A stretch of 9,009 nt of DNA from an uncultured Bacilli bacterium (GTDB lineage: Bacteria; Bacillota_I; Bacilli_A; RF39; UBA660): assembly GCA_947627805.1 (NCBI GenBank), contig CANQXB010000033.1, positions 1-9,009 of the forward strand. The letters run 5' to 3'. How positions within the stretch are numbered: position 1 is the first letter of the stretch; each line of letters begins with the position of its first letter. The position numbers and the translations under genes were made by a program. The notes under the pieces were generated by a model. It was not told the DNA's origin and did no database searches. It saw only the letters and a program-made list of their open reading frames with translations. Shown here one piece after another: positions 1-6,503 of the stretch.

Positions 1-170
1 GCTTGTCTTCCCCAAGCACTACAATTGATAAAATCGGCTCCTCTTTCCCCATTTTTACCTACAAAATTTTGCGATACTGCAATGGTAAAACGAGTTACAG
101 CCATTCCACTTGGTGTTGTTCTAAGTTCTGGATCCCTTGTAAGTCTTCCTACTAATAATACTTTATTCAT
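1..170 (-). CDS. ssb: Single-stranded DNA-binding protein SSB (N-terminal part, runs off the window)
   Basis: Only the first 56 complete codons are inside the window. The ATG lies at 170-168 and the reading frame stays open to base 1. The translation begins MNKVLLVGRLTRDPELR, continues with a conserved SGMAVTRFTIAV strand, and reaches ADFINCSAWGRQ, which is the classic start of the bacterial SSB OB-fold including the DNA-stacking Trp (residue 53). SSB coats single-stranded DNA during replication, repair and recombination. The gene starts 4 bases after the rpsF stop, as in the widespread rpsF-ssb-rpsR operon, so rpsR is expected just outside the window. Its Shine-Dalgarno signal is weak (an AAAGAAAG stretch inside the end of rpsF), which suggests translational coupling to rpsF. 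Family assignment is secure. Confidence 0.96.
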   Translation of the reverse strand, partial: MNKVLLVGRLTRDPELRTTPSGMAVTRFTIAVSQNFVGKNGERGADFINCSAWGRQ

Positions 171-174
171 GATT

Positions 175-465
175 TTACTCGCTTTCTTTTTTTAATATTA
201 AATGTCTTATAATGTTTTCATTAATTCTAAGTTTACGGTCGAATTCTTGAATTACTTCATGAGATGCTTCAACATTCATTAAATAGTAAAAACCACTTAC
301 TTCTTTATTAATAGGATAAGCAAGTTTCTTTCTACCCATATCTTTGAATTCGATAACTTTTCCTTTATTGTTACTTATTAATTTTTGAACTTCTTTAACA
401 ACATTATTAAGTGTTGCATCATCTAAAGTTGATTTAACAATAAACATAATTTCATAGTTAGTCAT
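175..465 (-). CDS. rpsF: 30S ribosomal protein S6
   Basis: The 96-residue product has the normal S6 length. It opens with the typical MTNYEIMFIVKSTLDD strand and contains KLAYPINKEVSGFYYLMNVEA in the middle and an ENIIRHLILK strand near the end. S6 binds S18 and the 16S rRNA central domain in the small subunit platform. The ATG at 465 follows a strong AAGGAGGTGG Shine-Dalgarno site (480-471) with 5 bases between. A second ATG at 469 is out of frame and is not used. The gene leads the rpsF-ssb unit, has its own promoter, and is preceded by a leader with two hairpins that may mediate feedback by S6:S18. Confidence 0.97.
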   Translation of the reverse strand: MTNYEIMFIVKSTLDDATLNNVVKEVQKLISNNKGKVIEFKDMGRKKLAYPINKEVSGFYYLMNVEASHEVIQEFDRKLRINENIIRHLILKKESE

Positions 466-479
466 TCATTCCACCTCCT

Positions 480-538
480 TATGGTCATTTGGCTTTTTTA
501 TTTCAAAAAAGCAAGGAGTAATCAATTTACTCGCCATA
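480..538 (-). promoter_or_regulatory. Structured rpsF leader, possible S6:S18 autoregulatory element
   Basis: On the minus strand two perfect hairpins precede the rpsF Shine-Dalgarno site. One has arms GAGTAA and TTACTC (532-527 with 521-516, loop of 5). The other has arms GCTTTTTT and AAAAAAGC (512-505 with 499-492, loop of 5). A 5-bp outer pairing TATGG/CCATA (538-534 with 484-480) would close them into a three-way junction ending next to the Shine-Dalgarno site. However, the best promoter predicts a start near 533, which would leave most of the outer 5' arm untranscribed. S6:S18 complexes are known to bind leaders of this operon in other bacteria, but I did not find the CCG-type recognition loop expected there. 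The function is therefore an inference. Confidence 0.4.
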
Positions 539-539
539 T

Positions 540-568
540 AGTATATCAAAAATACCCTAAATTGTAAA
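540..568 (-). promoter_or_regulatory. Promoter of the rpsF-ssb unit
   Basis: The minus strand carries TTTACA (568-563), a 17-base spacer and TATACT (545-540), a near-consensus housekeeping sigma-A promoter, predicting transcription start near 533. The -35 box sits in the loop and right arm of a small inverted repeat, AATTG-TAAA-CAATT (560-573), which may be incidental. The promoter lies between the end of ychF and rpsF, so rpsF-ssb can be expressed independently of the upstream parA-ychF genes. Confidence 0.8.
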
Positions 569-604
569 CAATTATCTTACGTATTAACACATTTAATTAT
601 ATGC

Positions 605-1705
605 TTAAACATTAAATCTAAAGAAACAAATATCACCATCTTGCATTAAATAATCTTTACCTTCTAGTCTTAACTTTCCAGCTTCTTTAACTTTAAGTTC
701 ACTACCATATTCTTTTAAATCATTAAAACTCATAACTTCCGCTTTAATAAATCCTTTTTCAAAATCACTATGGATTATACCCGCACACTTAGGGGCCGTA
801 CTGCCTTTTTTAAAAGTCCAAGCCCGACATTCATCAGGTCCTTGGGTAAAGAAGGTTGCTAGTCCTAGTAAGTCATAAGTAGCAAAGATTAATTTATCAA
901 GACCACTATTGGAAATACCTAAATCTTTTAAAAATTCTTTTCTTTCCTCATCAGCATAATCAGCTAAATCACTTTCTAATTTAGCACACATTACCACAAC
1001 TCCCGCATTCTCTTTTTCGGCATATTCTTTCAATTTTAAAGAATATTCATTATCATTTACGGAAGCTGCTTCTTCGGATACATTAGCCACATAAATAATC
1101 TTTTTTAAAGTTATTAAATTAAAATTCTTAATAATATCTAATTCATCTTCACTATATTCTAGTAATCTTGCCGGAATACTTTTTTCTAAAGCTTCTTTTA
1201 TTCTTTTTAAAACATTTACTTCCCTTACGGCCTCTTTATCTTTAGTAGTTTCCGCTTTCTTTTCAATTTTACCAAGGCGGTTTAAAACTATTTCTAAGTC
1301 CGCTAAAATAAGTTCCGTATTAATAATCTCCACATCTCTAATAGGGTCAGTTTTTCCCTCAACATGGGTAATATTTTCATCATCAAAACATCTTACTACT
1401 TCTACAACGGCATCAACTTCTCTTATATGTGATAAGAATTTGTTACCTAAGCCTTCCCCCGTGGAAGCCCCACTGACAAGTCCCGCAATATCAATAAATT
1501 CAAAAGTAGTGGGCACCACACTTTTGGGATTATTAAGCTCCACTAAAAAATCTAGTCGTGTATCAGGAACGACAACAACTCCTACATTAGGCTCAATCGT
1601 CGCAAATGGGTAATTGGCCGCTAAAATATGTTTTTTAGTTATCGCATTAAATAAAGTCGATTTACCGACATTGGGAAGTCCCACGATACCAGCTTTTAAA
1701 CTCAT
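605..1705 (-). CDS. ychF: YchF/OLA1-family ribosome-associated ATPase
   Basis: The 366-residue protein has the full family length. The P-loop GLPNVGKST is at residues 9-17, the G3 motif DIAG at 72-75 followed by LVSGAS, and the G4-equivalent NVSE at 208-211, which in this family replaces NKxD and explains the preference for ATP over GTP. A C-terminal TGS domain (about residues 283-364) includes GLATFFTQGPDECRAWTF. YchF is an Obg-related P-loop nucleotidase that associates with ribosomes and is linked to translation initiation and stress responses. The ATG at 1705 is preceded by an AGGGGGAT Shine-Dalgarno site that overlaps the end of the transporter gene, 12 bases upstream. ychF beside rpsF is a conserved Bacillota arrangement. 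Confidence 0.97.
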   Translation of the reverse strand: MSLKAGIVGLPNVGKSTLFNAITKKHILAANYPFATIEPNVGVVVVPDTRLDFLVELNNPKSVVPTTFEFIDIAGLVSGASTGEGLGNKFLSHIREVDAVVEVVRCFDDENITHVEGKTDPIRDVEIINTELILADLEIVLNRLGKIEKKAETTKDKEAVREVNVLKRIKEALEKSIPARLLEYSEDELDIIKNFNLITLKKIIYVANVSEEAASVNDNEYSLKLKEYAEKENAGVVVMCAKLESDLADYADEERKEFLKDLGISNSGLDKLIFATYDLLGLATFFTQGPDECRAWTFKKGSTAPKCAGIIHSDFEKGFIKAEVMSFNDLKEYGSELKVKEAGKLRLEGKDYLMQDGDICFFRFNV

Positions 1706-1717
1706 AAACTCATCCCC

Positions 1718-3259
1718 CTAAATTGTTGGAACACTATTTATTCCAAGTGGAATACCAATTAAATACCAAACTATTAATAAGGCTAATAAGGTAAGACTTA
1801 TGATAATAGTATAAGGTAATTGATATTTAATAGATTCTCCTAAACGAATTTTTTCTTCACTTTGATTATACTTTTCTAAAAAGGCTAAATAAACAATGAA
1901 ATAAGCAAGAAGCGGTGTAATATTCATAACTCCAGCTTCGGCAAAACGATAAATTATTTGACCAAAGGCTGGACTCATACTATTTTGCATAATAAGAGGA
2001 ATAATGGAAGTAGACATTAAACTCCATTTAACTGTACTAGATGGAACGAAAATAGTACAGAACATAACTCCGCCAAATAGTAAAATAATAAGAGGCAATC
2101 CTGTAAAATTACTATTAGCTATTAAATCAGTTATGGAAGTCACAATAACATTACCAATATTGGTTTGTTTAAAAATACTAATTAAAACACTGGCTAAAAA
2201 AATCATAACGAGCATATTGCCAATACCATCTAAAGAATGACCTAAGTTATCACAAAAATCATGATGATTTTTAATACTTTTAGCTCCAATTCCATAGAAT
2301 AAACCTAAAATTATAAATAGTAAAGTAACAACAAAAACAAAACCATTACTAAAGAAAGAATTAACGCTAAATAATTTATCAATATAAGCTGTTTGACTAT
2401 AATCTAGTAAAGCGCCACTTAAAGGAAGTCCAGGAATAATACTATAAATAAAGATAATTAAGTAAACAAAAGCACTAGAACAAGCATAGATCATCCCTTT
2501 TTTCTCATCTTTAGTAACAATATCTTCTTCTAATTCTCTTTCAGTAAATTCATATTTAGGTAATTTTTTAACAATAATATTTTCGGTAACAATTGTTATG
2601 ATATAAGAAACTAAGAAGACCGCTACGGTCATAATTACAAAAAATGATAAACCATTAACAATATGACTACCATCTATTGTACTTGTTATTAAATTAGTAT
2701 AACTAGATAAAGCTGAATCACTACTGGTAAAAAGAATATTAATGGCATTACCACAAGAAAGGGCCGCAAAAGAAGAAATTATACCAATGGCAGGATTTCT
2801 TTTACCATAATAAAATAGTAAAGCTCCTAAAGGAATAAATATTAAATATGAAAGATTACCAAATAAAGAAGCAATAACACAAATAAAGACAAAGAAGAAA
2901 GTAACGGTTTTTTTCTTTAATCTTTTAGTTGTTAAAGTAATAGCAGTTTGTAAAAAGCCACTTTTGTCCATAATACTTATACCCATAAGTAAAATAATTA
3001 AATTAGATAAAACAGTAAAATCAGCAAAATTAGCCACGGTATTTGTAAATATATATTTAATTCCACTTAAGGAAAATAACGATTTAACAACTTCCGTTAC
3101 TGGAGTTACATCCCCCGTTATATTATTAACATTATAATAAGTTGCTTGAACATCTAATAAATTTAATAAACCACTTAAAGCAATAACAATAACTATTAAA
3201 ACAACATAAGTCATCAAAGGATGTAACTTTTGTCTATTCTTCTTCCTTAACTTTTTCAA
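1718..3259 (-). CDS. AbgT-family membrane transporter (p-aminobenzoyl-glutamate transporter / MtrF-like)
   Basis: The 513-residue polytopic membrane protein has a basic N-terminus, then HPLMTYVVLIVIVIALSG and roughly nine or more hydrophobic segments. Family hallmarks are the N-terminal HPL, the re-entrant-like region PAIGIISSFAALSCGNAINI (156-175), the FVPSSTVKWSL signature (405-414), YRFAEAGVMNITPLLAYF (437-454) and the terminal WYLIGIPLG (498-506). Characterised AbgT proteins import p-aminobenzoyl-glutamate or export sulfonamides, coupled to an ion gradient; the substrate here is not determined. The chosen start is TTG at 3259, because an AAGGTGA Shine-Dalgarno site (3272-3266) lies 6 bases upstream. 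This overlaps the DUF951 gene by 26 bases and implies translational coupling. A transporter here is unusual, since the flanking genes are normally close neighbours. Confidence 0.88.
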   Translation of the reverse strand: MKKLRKKNRQKLHPLMTYVVLIVIVIALSGLLNLLDVQATYYNVNNITGDVTPVTEVVKSLFSLSGIKYIFTNTVANFADFTVLSNLIILLMGISIMDKSGFLQTAITLTTKRLKKKTVTFFFVFICVIASLFGNLSYLIFIPLGALLFYYGKRNPAIGIISSFAALSCGNAINILFTSSDSALSSYTNLITSTIDGSHIVNGLSFFVIMTVAVFLVSYIITIVTENIIVKKLPKYEFTERELEEDIVTKDEKKGMIYACSSAFVYLIIFIYSIIPGLPLSGALLDYSQTAYIDKLFSVNSFFSNGFVFVVTLLFIILGLFYGIGAKSIKNHHDFCDNLGHSLDGIGNMLVMIFLASVLISIFKQTNIGNVIVTSITDLIANSNFTGLPLIILLFGGVMFCTIFVPSSTVKWSLMSTSIIPLIMQNSMSPAFGQIIYRFAEAGVMNITPLLAYFIVYLAFLEKYNQSEEKIRLGESIKYQLPYTIIISLTLLALLIVWYLIGIPLGINSVPTI

Positions 3260-3440
3260 CTTTATTCACCTTCTTTAGTTTCTTTTGAAACTCTAATCTG
3301 TCCATCATAATTTCTCTACCACAATTATTACACTTTATTTTTATATCGACCCCAACTCTTGTTATGGTCCATAAATTACTTCCACAAGCATGAGTCTTTC
3401 GCATAATAACTTCATCATTTAAAGAAAAACTTTTGTCCAT
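3234..3440 (-). CDS. DUF951 family small protein (YyzM-like)
   Basis: The 68-residue protein matches DUF951, a small Bacillota family. It contains LNDEVIMRKTHACGSNLW, then VDIKIKCNNCGREIMM and a lysine/glutamate-rich tail. The conserved H17, C19, C37 and C40 resemble a metal-binding or zinc-ribbon site, though binding is inferred from the residues only. The biochemical role is unknown. The family is typically encoded beside ychF and parB near the origin, as B. subtilis yyzM is, so its position here supports the assignment. The ATG at 3440 overlaps the parB stop as TAATG and follows a GGGGAAG Shine-Dalgarno site. The usual ychF neighbour is displaced by the transporter gene, which overlaps the 3' end of this gene. 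Confidence 0.9.
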   Translation of the reverse strand: MDKSFSLNDEVIMRKTHACGSNLWTITRVGVDIKIKCNNCGREIMMDRLEFQKKLKKVNKVEKVKEEE

Positions 3441-4333
3441 TATTCTTCCCCAATCTTAATATCAAGTATTTCCATTATTCTTTCTAAATCTTTTAAAGAA
3501 TCAAAAGTAATTTCTATTTTATTTTTATTTATTTTAACGACACTACCTATTTTATCACTTATAACTCTTTCATACATATTATATTTCGGATTAGTCTCTT
3601 TAATAGTTATCGGTTTTCTTTTAACTATTTCTTTTCCACTCACAATTTTTTCAATTTCTCGAACATTTAAATTCTCACTTTTTATTCTTTTAGCTAGTTC
3701 AATTATTTGTTCTTCATTATCAAGTTTACTTAAAGCTCTTGCATGAGAAGCTGTTAATTCTTTTTTAATAACCATTTCTTGAACTTCATTAGGTAATTTT
3801 AATAAACCTAATAGATTAGTTATATAACTTCGACTTTTACCAAATAAATTACCAAATTCTTCTTGCGTTAAATTTCTTAAATTAATAATATTTAAAACAC
3901 TTTTAGCTTCATCAATAGGATTTAAATCTTCTCTTTGAATATTTTCAATTAAAGCTATTTCCATCATTTCTTGATCACTAAAATCTTTAATGATAGCAGG
4001 TATTTCAGAAAGTCCTGCCATTTTGGAAGCTCTTAATCTTCTTTCACCCGCAATAAGTTCATAACCTTTAATACTTTTTTTAACTAAAATAGGTTGCACT
4101 ACTCCATATTCTTTAATTGAGGTAGCTAGTTCCTTTAAACTTTCTTCATTAAAATAAGTTCTGGGTTGATAAGGATTTCTTCTAATATCTTCCACTTTTA
4201 TTTTAATAACATCATTTTTATTTTCTTTCACAATTTCTTTTTCAAAGTTGTCAAAATCAATCACGTTGTTATTCGTAAATAATTGTTCTAAACCTCTACC
4301 TAGAGCTTTCTTTTTAGTTTCCATTGCGCTCAA
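3440..4333 (-). CDS. parB: Chromosome-partitioning protein ParB (Spo0J-like)
   Basis: The 297-residue product has the full ParB layout. An N-terminal LGRGLEQLF (11-19) contacts ParA in this family. The ParB/Srx CTPase domain (about 42-135) includes NPYQPR, GERRLRA (96-102) and ENIQRED (130-136). A helix-turn-helix for parS binding lies at about 154-180, and a C-terminal dimerisation segment at about 250-297. ParB loads at parS, slides as a CTP-dependent clamp, recruits condensin and stimulates ParA. TTG at 4333 is preferred as the start because AAAGGAAG sits at a good distance. The internal ATG at 4324 (residue 4) is an alternative with a long spacer. The gene overlaps the end of parA by 20 bases. 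No parS site is visible in the window. Confidence 0.96.
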   Translation of the reverse strand: MSAMETKKKALGRGLEQLFTNNNVIDFDNFEKEIVKENKNDVIKIKVEDIRRNPYQPRTYFNEESLKELATSIKEYGVVQPILVKKSIKGYELIAGERRLRASKMAGLSEIPAIIKDFSDQEMMEIALIENIQREDLNPIDEAKSVLNIINLRNLTQEEFGNLFGKSRSYITNLLGLLKLPNEVQEMVIKKELTASHARALSKLDNEEQIIELAKRIKSENLNVREIEKIVSGKEIVKRKPITIKETNPKYNMYERVISDKIGSVVKINKNKIEITFDSLKDLERIMEILDIKIGEE

Positions 4334-5099
4334 TCACTTCCTTTGCTAAATTATGATAAGCTTCGGTTGCTCTACTTGTTGGGTCATATTCATTAATTGG
4401 TTTACCATGACTTGGAGCTTCTACTAATCTAACTAATCTTGGAATTATCGTATTAAAGACCTTATCTTTAAAATATTTTCTTATTTCTTCAATTACTTCA
4501 AGACCAATATTAGTTCTTCCATCAAGCATTGTTAAAAGAACTCCTTCAATTCTTAAATGCGGATTCATACTAGATTGAACCATAATTATCGAATTAAGTA
4601 ATTGAGTAATTCCCTCTAAGGCAAAAAATTCACATTGGACAGGTATTATGACGGAATCACTGGCTACCAAAGCATTCATTGTGCCAATCCCAAGAGATGG
4701 TTGACAATCAATAATAATATAATCAAAGGCTTTCTTAATGTCATCTAAAGCCATTTTTAATTGTTCATTTTGATGAAATTTTTGGTCATCTAACATCTTC
4801 TTAACAAACTCTACATCAATTCCCGCTAAATTTAATGTTGAAGGAATAATAGCTAAATTTTCAAAACTAGTTTTAATTATACTTTCTTCAATACTGCACT
4901 TTCCTGTTAGTACTTCATAAATATCATGTTCAAAATCCCCTTGGGTTAAACCTAGTCCCGTTGTCGCATTACTTTGTGGGTCTAAATCAATTAATAATAC
5001 TCTTTTGTTTTCTTTACCTAAAGCCGCTGCTAAATTAATACTAGTAGTAGTTTTACCTACTCCACCTTTTTGATTAACCAATGAAATAACTTTAGCCAT
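4314..5099 (-). CDS. parA: Chromosome-partitioning ATPase ParA (Soj-like)
   Basis: The 261-residue Walker-type ATPase has the deviant Walker A motif KGGVGKTT (11-18), the A' motif LIDLDPQSNAT (36-46) and Walker B YIIIDCQPSLG (127-137). PVQCEFFALEG (153-163) and the C-terminal IPRLVRLVEAPSHGKPI segment (219-235) complete the chromosomal ParA/Soj pattern. ParA binds DNA non-specifically as an ATP dimer, is cycled by ParB, and in Soj proteins also modulates DnaA. The ATG at 5099 follows an AGAGGTG Shine-Dalgarno site with a 5-base spacer. It is the first gene of the five-gene minus-strand unit and has a likely promoter immediately upstream. The usual family text is PRNVRLSEAPS; here N and S are replaced by L and V, a mild divergence. 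Confidence 0.96.
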   Translation of the reverse strand: MAKVISLVNQKGGVGKTTTSINLAAALGKENKRVLLIDLDPQSNATTGLGLTQGDFEHDIYEVLTGKCSIEESIIKTSFENLAIIPSTLNLAGIDVEFVKKMLDDQKFHQNEQLKMALDDIKKAFDYIIIDCQPSLGIGTMNALVASDSVIIPVQCEFFALEGITQLLNSIIMVQSSMNPHLRIEGVLLTMLDGRTNIGLEVIEEIRKYFKDKVFNTIIPRLVRLVEAPSHGKPINEYDPTSRATEAYHNLAKEVIERNGN

Positions 5100-5104
5100 A
5101 ATTA

Positions 5105-5143
5105 CACCTCTAATTAAATTTATTACTACCTAATATTTTACCA
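5105..5143 (-). promoter_or_regulatory. parA promoter (extended -10) and ribosome binding site
   Basis: On the minus strand TGGTAAAAT (5143-5135) forms an extended -10 element (TG, one base, TAAAAT) about 35 bases before parA. No good -35 box is visible at 17 bases, where only a T-rich run occurs, which is tolerable for an extended -10 promoter. The Shine-Dalgarno sequence AGAGGTG lies at 5111-5105. This is the only promoter-like signal found for the parA-parB-DUF951-AbgT-ychF unit. Confidence 0.55.
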
Positions 5144-5160
5144 TATTAAGGGTTAGAAAA

Positions 5161-5516
5161 AAAGAAAGAATTATTAAAATTTATTGCTTTTAAAGTAAGG
5201 ACATTTTTCGCTTAATAATTTTCTCCATTTGTTGAATCAATTATTTCCATAATTCAAATCTTATTAATTTAACTACTTTATTACCTTCATACTTACTAAA
5301 CAAAATTGATATAGAATATTATCAAAGAGTAGATAAGCAATTTCTTCTTCAATAATACCAACTAATTTTAACCCCCCTGCTTTTATAAATCAAAACTAAA
5401 ATGTCGTAAAAAGTTCATTAAATATAACAAATTATTCTATTCTTTACCTTTGACTATTTAACTATATAGCACAAACTAGCTGTTGCTAATAATCATCTCT
5501 AATTTAATTAATTATA
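5161..5516. other. Intergenic stretch without an intact gene; one decayed open fragment
   Basis: No reading frame here has both a start with a ribosome binding site and a plausible protein. The one protein-like piece is a 38-codon open stretch on the minus strand at 5389-5276, containing AGGLKLVGIIEEE, closed by stops on both sides and without a start signal. Its AG-LKLVG pattern faintly recalls the C-terminal part of GNAT acetyltransferases, and an adjacent frame supplies an IYK just before it, as would follow from a frameshift near a run of six G (5377-5372). The rest is AT-rich with stops in all frames. It is most simply the remains of a lost gene between parA and the accessory region. Confidence 0.3.
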
Positions 5517-5545
5517 AAAAGATAACGTAATATGTGTTATCTTTT
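5517..5545 (-). terminator. Bidirectional intrinsic terminator after the toxin gene
   Basis: A 10-bp perfect inverted repeat, AAAAGATAAC and GTTATCTTTT, is separated by 9 bases. Read on the minus strand it lies 22 bases past the yafQ stop, with arms GATAAC/GTTATC running into a T-rich tract, as expected for an intrinsic terminator of the toxin-antitoxin unit. The A and T tracts are symmetric, so it could also stop plus-strand transcription. The stem is AU-rich and therefore moderate in strength. Confidence 0.6.
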
Positions 5546-5567
5546 GAAATTATTAAATTATAATAAT

Positions 5568-5870
5568 TTAAAATAGTTCAGAATGAGAACCAGTTTCTAC
5601 TAATAAAAGTATGAGAGTATTATCATTTATATATTTATATATCAATAACCAATCGGGTTCAATATGAAGTTCATTACAATTTTTATATCTTTTACTATTT
5701 TGCAATGGATGATTTTGATATTTAAAATCTAATTCTTCTAAGTTAGCTAATTTGCCTAAAACTTCCAAAAATTTTTGCTTATCTTTACCTTGCTTAAGAA
5801 TGTTTTTAAATTCTTTTCTAAATTTACTTGTAGTTTTAACTTCGTATTTCGTGTTGTGTATATCAAACAT
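5568..5870 (-). CDS. yafQ: YafQ-type mRNA interferase toxin (RelE superfamily)
   Basis: The 100-residue protein has the RelE/ParE-superfamily toxin layout: the early YEVKTTSKFRKEFKNILKQG helix, the NHPLQNSKRYKNCNELHIEP core, DWLLIYKYINDNTLILLLVE strands and the terminal TGSHSELF. H54, H69, D73 and H96 fall where the catalytic histidines and aspartate of E. coli YafQ lie, and the last residue F100 matches its conserved Phe, so the toxin looks catalytically intact. YafQ toxins cleave mRNA on the ribosome. The ATG at 5870 is 1 base after the antitoxin stop and has a GGAG Shine-Dalgarno site (5881-5878). The antitoxin-then-toxin order and tight coupling are standard for type II modules. A terminator follows. 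Confidence 0.93.
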   Translation of the reverse strand: MFDIHNTKYEVKTTSKFRKEFKNILKQGKDKQKFLEVLGKLANLEELDFKYQNHPLQNSKRYKNCNELHIEPDWLLIYKYINDNTLILLLVETGSHSELF

Positions 5871-5871
5871 A

Positions 5872-6159
5872 TTATTTCTCCAAATCTTTCATTAGTTCTT
5901 CTAAATTATGATATCCTTTATATTTTTCGGGATGTTTTTCTATCTTTTCAGCTTCTTTCAAAGCCTTAAGAAGTTTTTTATTTGGTCTATCTTCATGAAT
6001 TTCAAATGGTATAGCTTGCTCTCTTACACTTTGAGTTAAAAATACATTTATTGCACTACTCATATTAAGACCTAATCTCTTGAATAAATCATCTGCTTCT
6101 TTTTTTAAATTACTATCTATTCGAACATTTAAGTTAGTAGAGTTACTTATATTTTCCAT
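5872..6159 (-). CDS. dinJ: RelB/DinJ-family antitoxin
   Basis: The 95-residue antitoxin has an N-terminal ribbon-helix-helix. The DNA-contacting strand is NLNVRID (9-15), followed by LKKEADDLFKRLGLNMSSAINVFL and the family-typical IPFEI (50-54). The charged C-terminal half (RPNKKLLKALKEAEKIEKHP onward) is the expected toxin-wrapping tail. I place the start at ATG 6159, not the in-frame ATG at 6177. GGAGGG lies 5 bases before 6159, while 6177 has no Shine-Dalgarno site and coincides with the predicted transcription start. The protein should neutralise YafQ and, with it, repress their shared promoter through the half-site array just upstream. Confidence 0.92.
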   Translation of the reverse strand: MENISNSTNLNVRIDSNLKKEADDLFKRLGLNMSSAINVFLTQSVREQAIPFEIHEDRPNKKLLKALKEAEKIEKHPEKYKGYHNLEELMKDLEK

Positions 6160-6183
6160 ACATTCCCTCCCTTTCATAGCATT

Positions 6184-6237
6184 ATTTTAACAAAAGACAT
6201 TTCTTCTGTCAATGCATTTGTCATTACAATGTCATTA
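6184..6237 (-). promoter_or_regulatory. Toxin-antitoxin promoter overlapped by an operator half-site array
   Basis: The minus strand carries a consensus TTGACA (6212-6207), a 17-base spacer and TAAAAT (6189-6184), predicting a start near 6177. Three direct half-sites read TAATGACA (6237-6230), TAATGACA (6226-6219) and CATTGACA (6214-6207, which includes the -35 box). A fourth TGTC in inverted orientation (6199-6196) lies in the spacer. The TGAC-type cores are 11 to 12 bases apart, about one helical turn, as expected for cooperative ribbon-helix-helix dimers. Autorepression is inferred from the arrangement and from the family. Confidence 0.75.
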
Positions 6238-6271
6238 TTATTATATTCGCTATATTTATTTTTATACATAG

Positions 6272-6295
6272 AAAAAACACTAAGTTATTAGTGTT
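6272..6295 (-). terminator. Intrinsic terminator of the sigma-region-4-like operon
   Basis: On the minus strand AACACTAA and TTAGTGTT (6295-6288 with 6283-6276) form an 8-bp perfect stem with a 4-base loop. It runs directly into six T (6277-6272, the first two of which also belong to the stem). The stem begins inside the stop codon of the 69-residue gene, so the operon ends here and is insulated from the toxin-antitoxin unit downstream. Confidence 0.75.
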
Positions 6296-6503
6296 ATCTT
6301 CCTCTAGATTTAATTTTTTCTAACTCTCCAAAATCATCTTGAACTAATAATTTAAAATTCATTACCTCAGCAATATTTTTTAATAATTCAAATTCTTTTT
6401 GAGCTAATTTTAATACTTCACTATTTTTAGGATAATATTTCTTTTCTAAAATAAAATTGGCATTTAATTCATCAGTATATATTAAACGATATACTTCTTC
6501 CAT
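6294..6503 (-). CDS. Hypothetical 69-residue protein, partner of the sigma-region-4-like protein
   Basis: I do not recognise this family. The protein starts MEEVYRLIYTDELNANFILEKKYY and continues with a predicted helical, charged segment (about residues 27-50, SEVLKLAQKEFELLKNIAEV) and ends EKIKSRGR. It has no signal peptide, no membrane segment and no cysteines, so it is probably a small cytoplasmic alpha/beta protein. The ATG at 6503 overlaps the upstream stop as TAATG, and GGAAG at the end of the upstream gene serves as its Shine-Dalgarno site, so it is translationally coupled. The coupling suggests the two proteins work together, for example as binding partners. A terminator overlaps its stop codon. 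It is likely a real gene, given the coupling, terminator and frame. Confidence 0.65.
   Translation of the reverse strand: MEEVYRLIYTDELNANFILEKKYYPKNSEVLKLAQKEFELLKNIAEVMNFKLLVQDDFGELEKIKSRGR

Noticed and set aside
2004..2240. Plus-strand open frame of 78 codons
   Set aside because: It lies wholly antisense inside the AbgT transporter gene and has no ribosome binding site or recognisable protein features.
3440..5567. Search for a parS site or DnaA boxes near parA and parB
   Set aside because: No CACGTG-centred parS palindrome and no TTATCCACA-type DnaA box was seen in the parAB area or elsewhere in the window; parS and oriC are presumably outside it.
5775..5969. Plus-strand open frame of 64 codons across the toxin-antitoxin junction
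   Set aside because: It is antisense to two confidently identified genes; the hydrophobic, Phe-rich product is what complementing AT-rich Lys/Glu codons gives.
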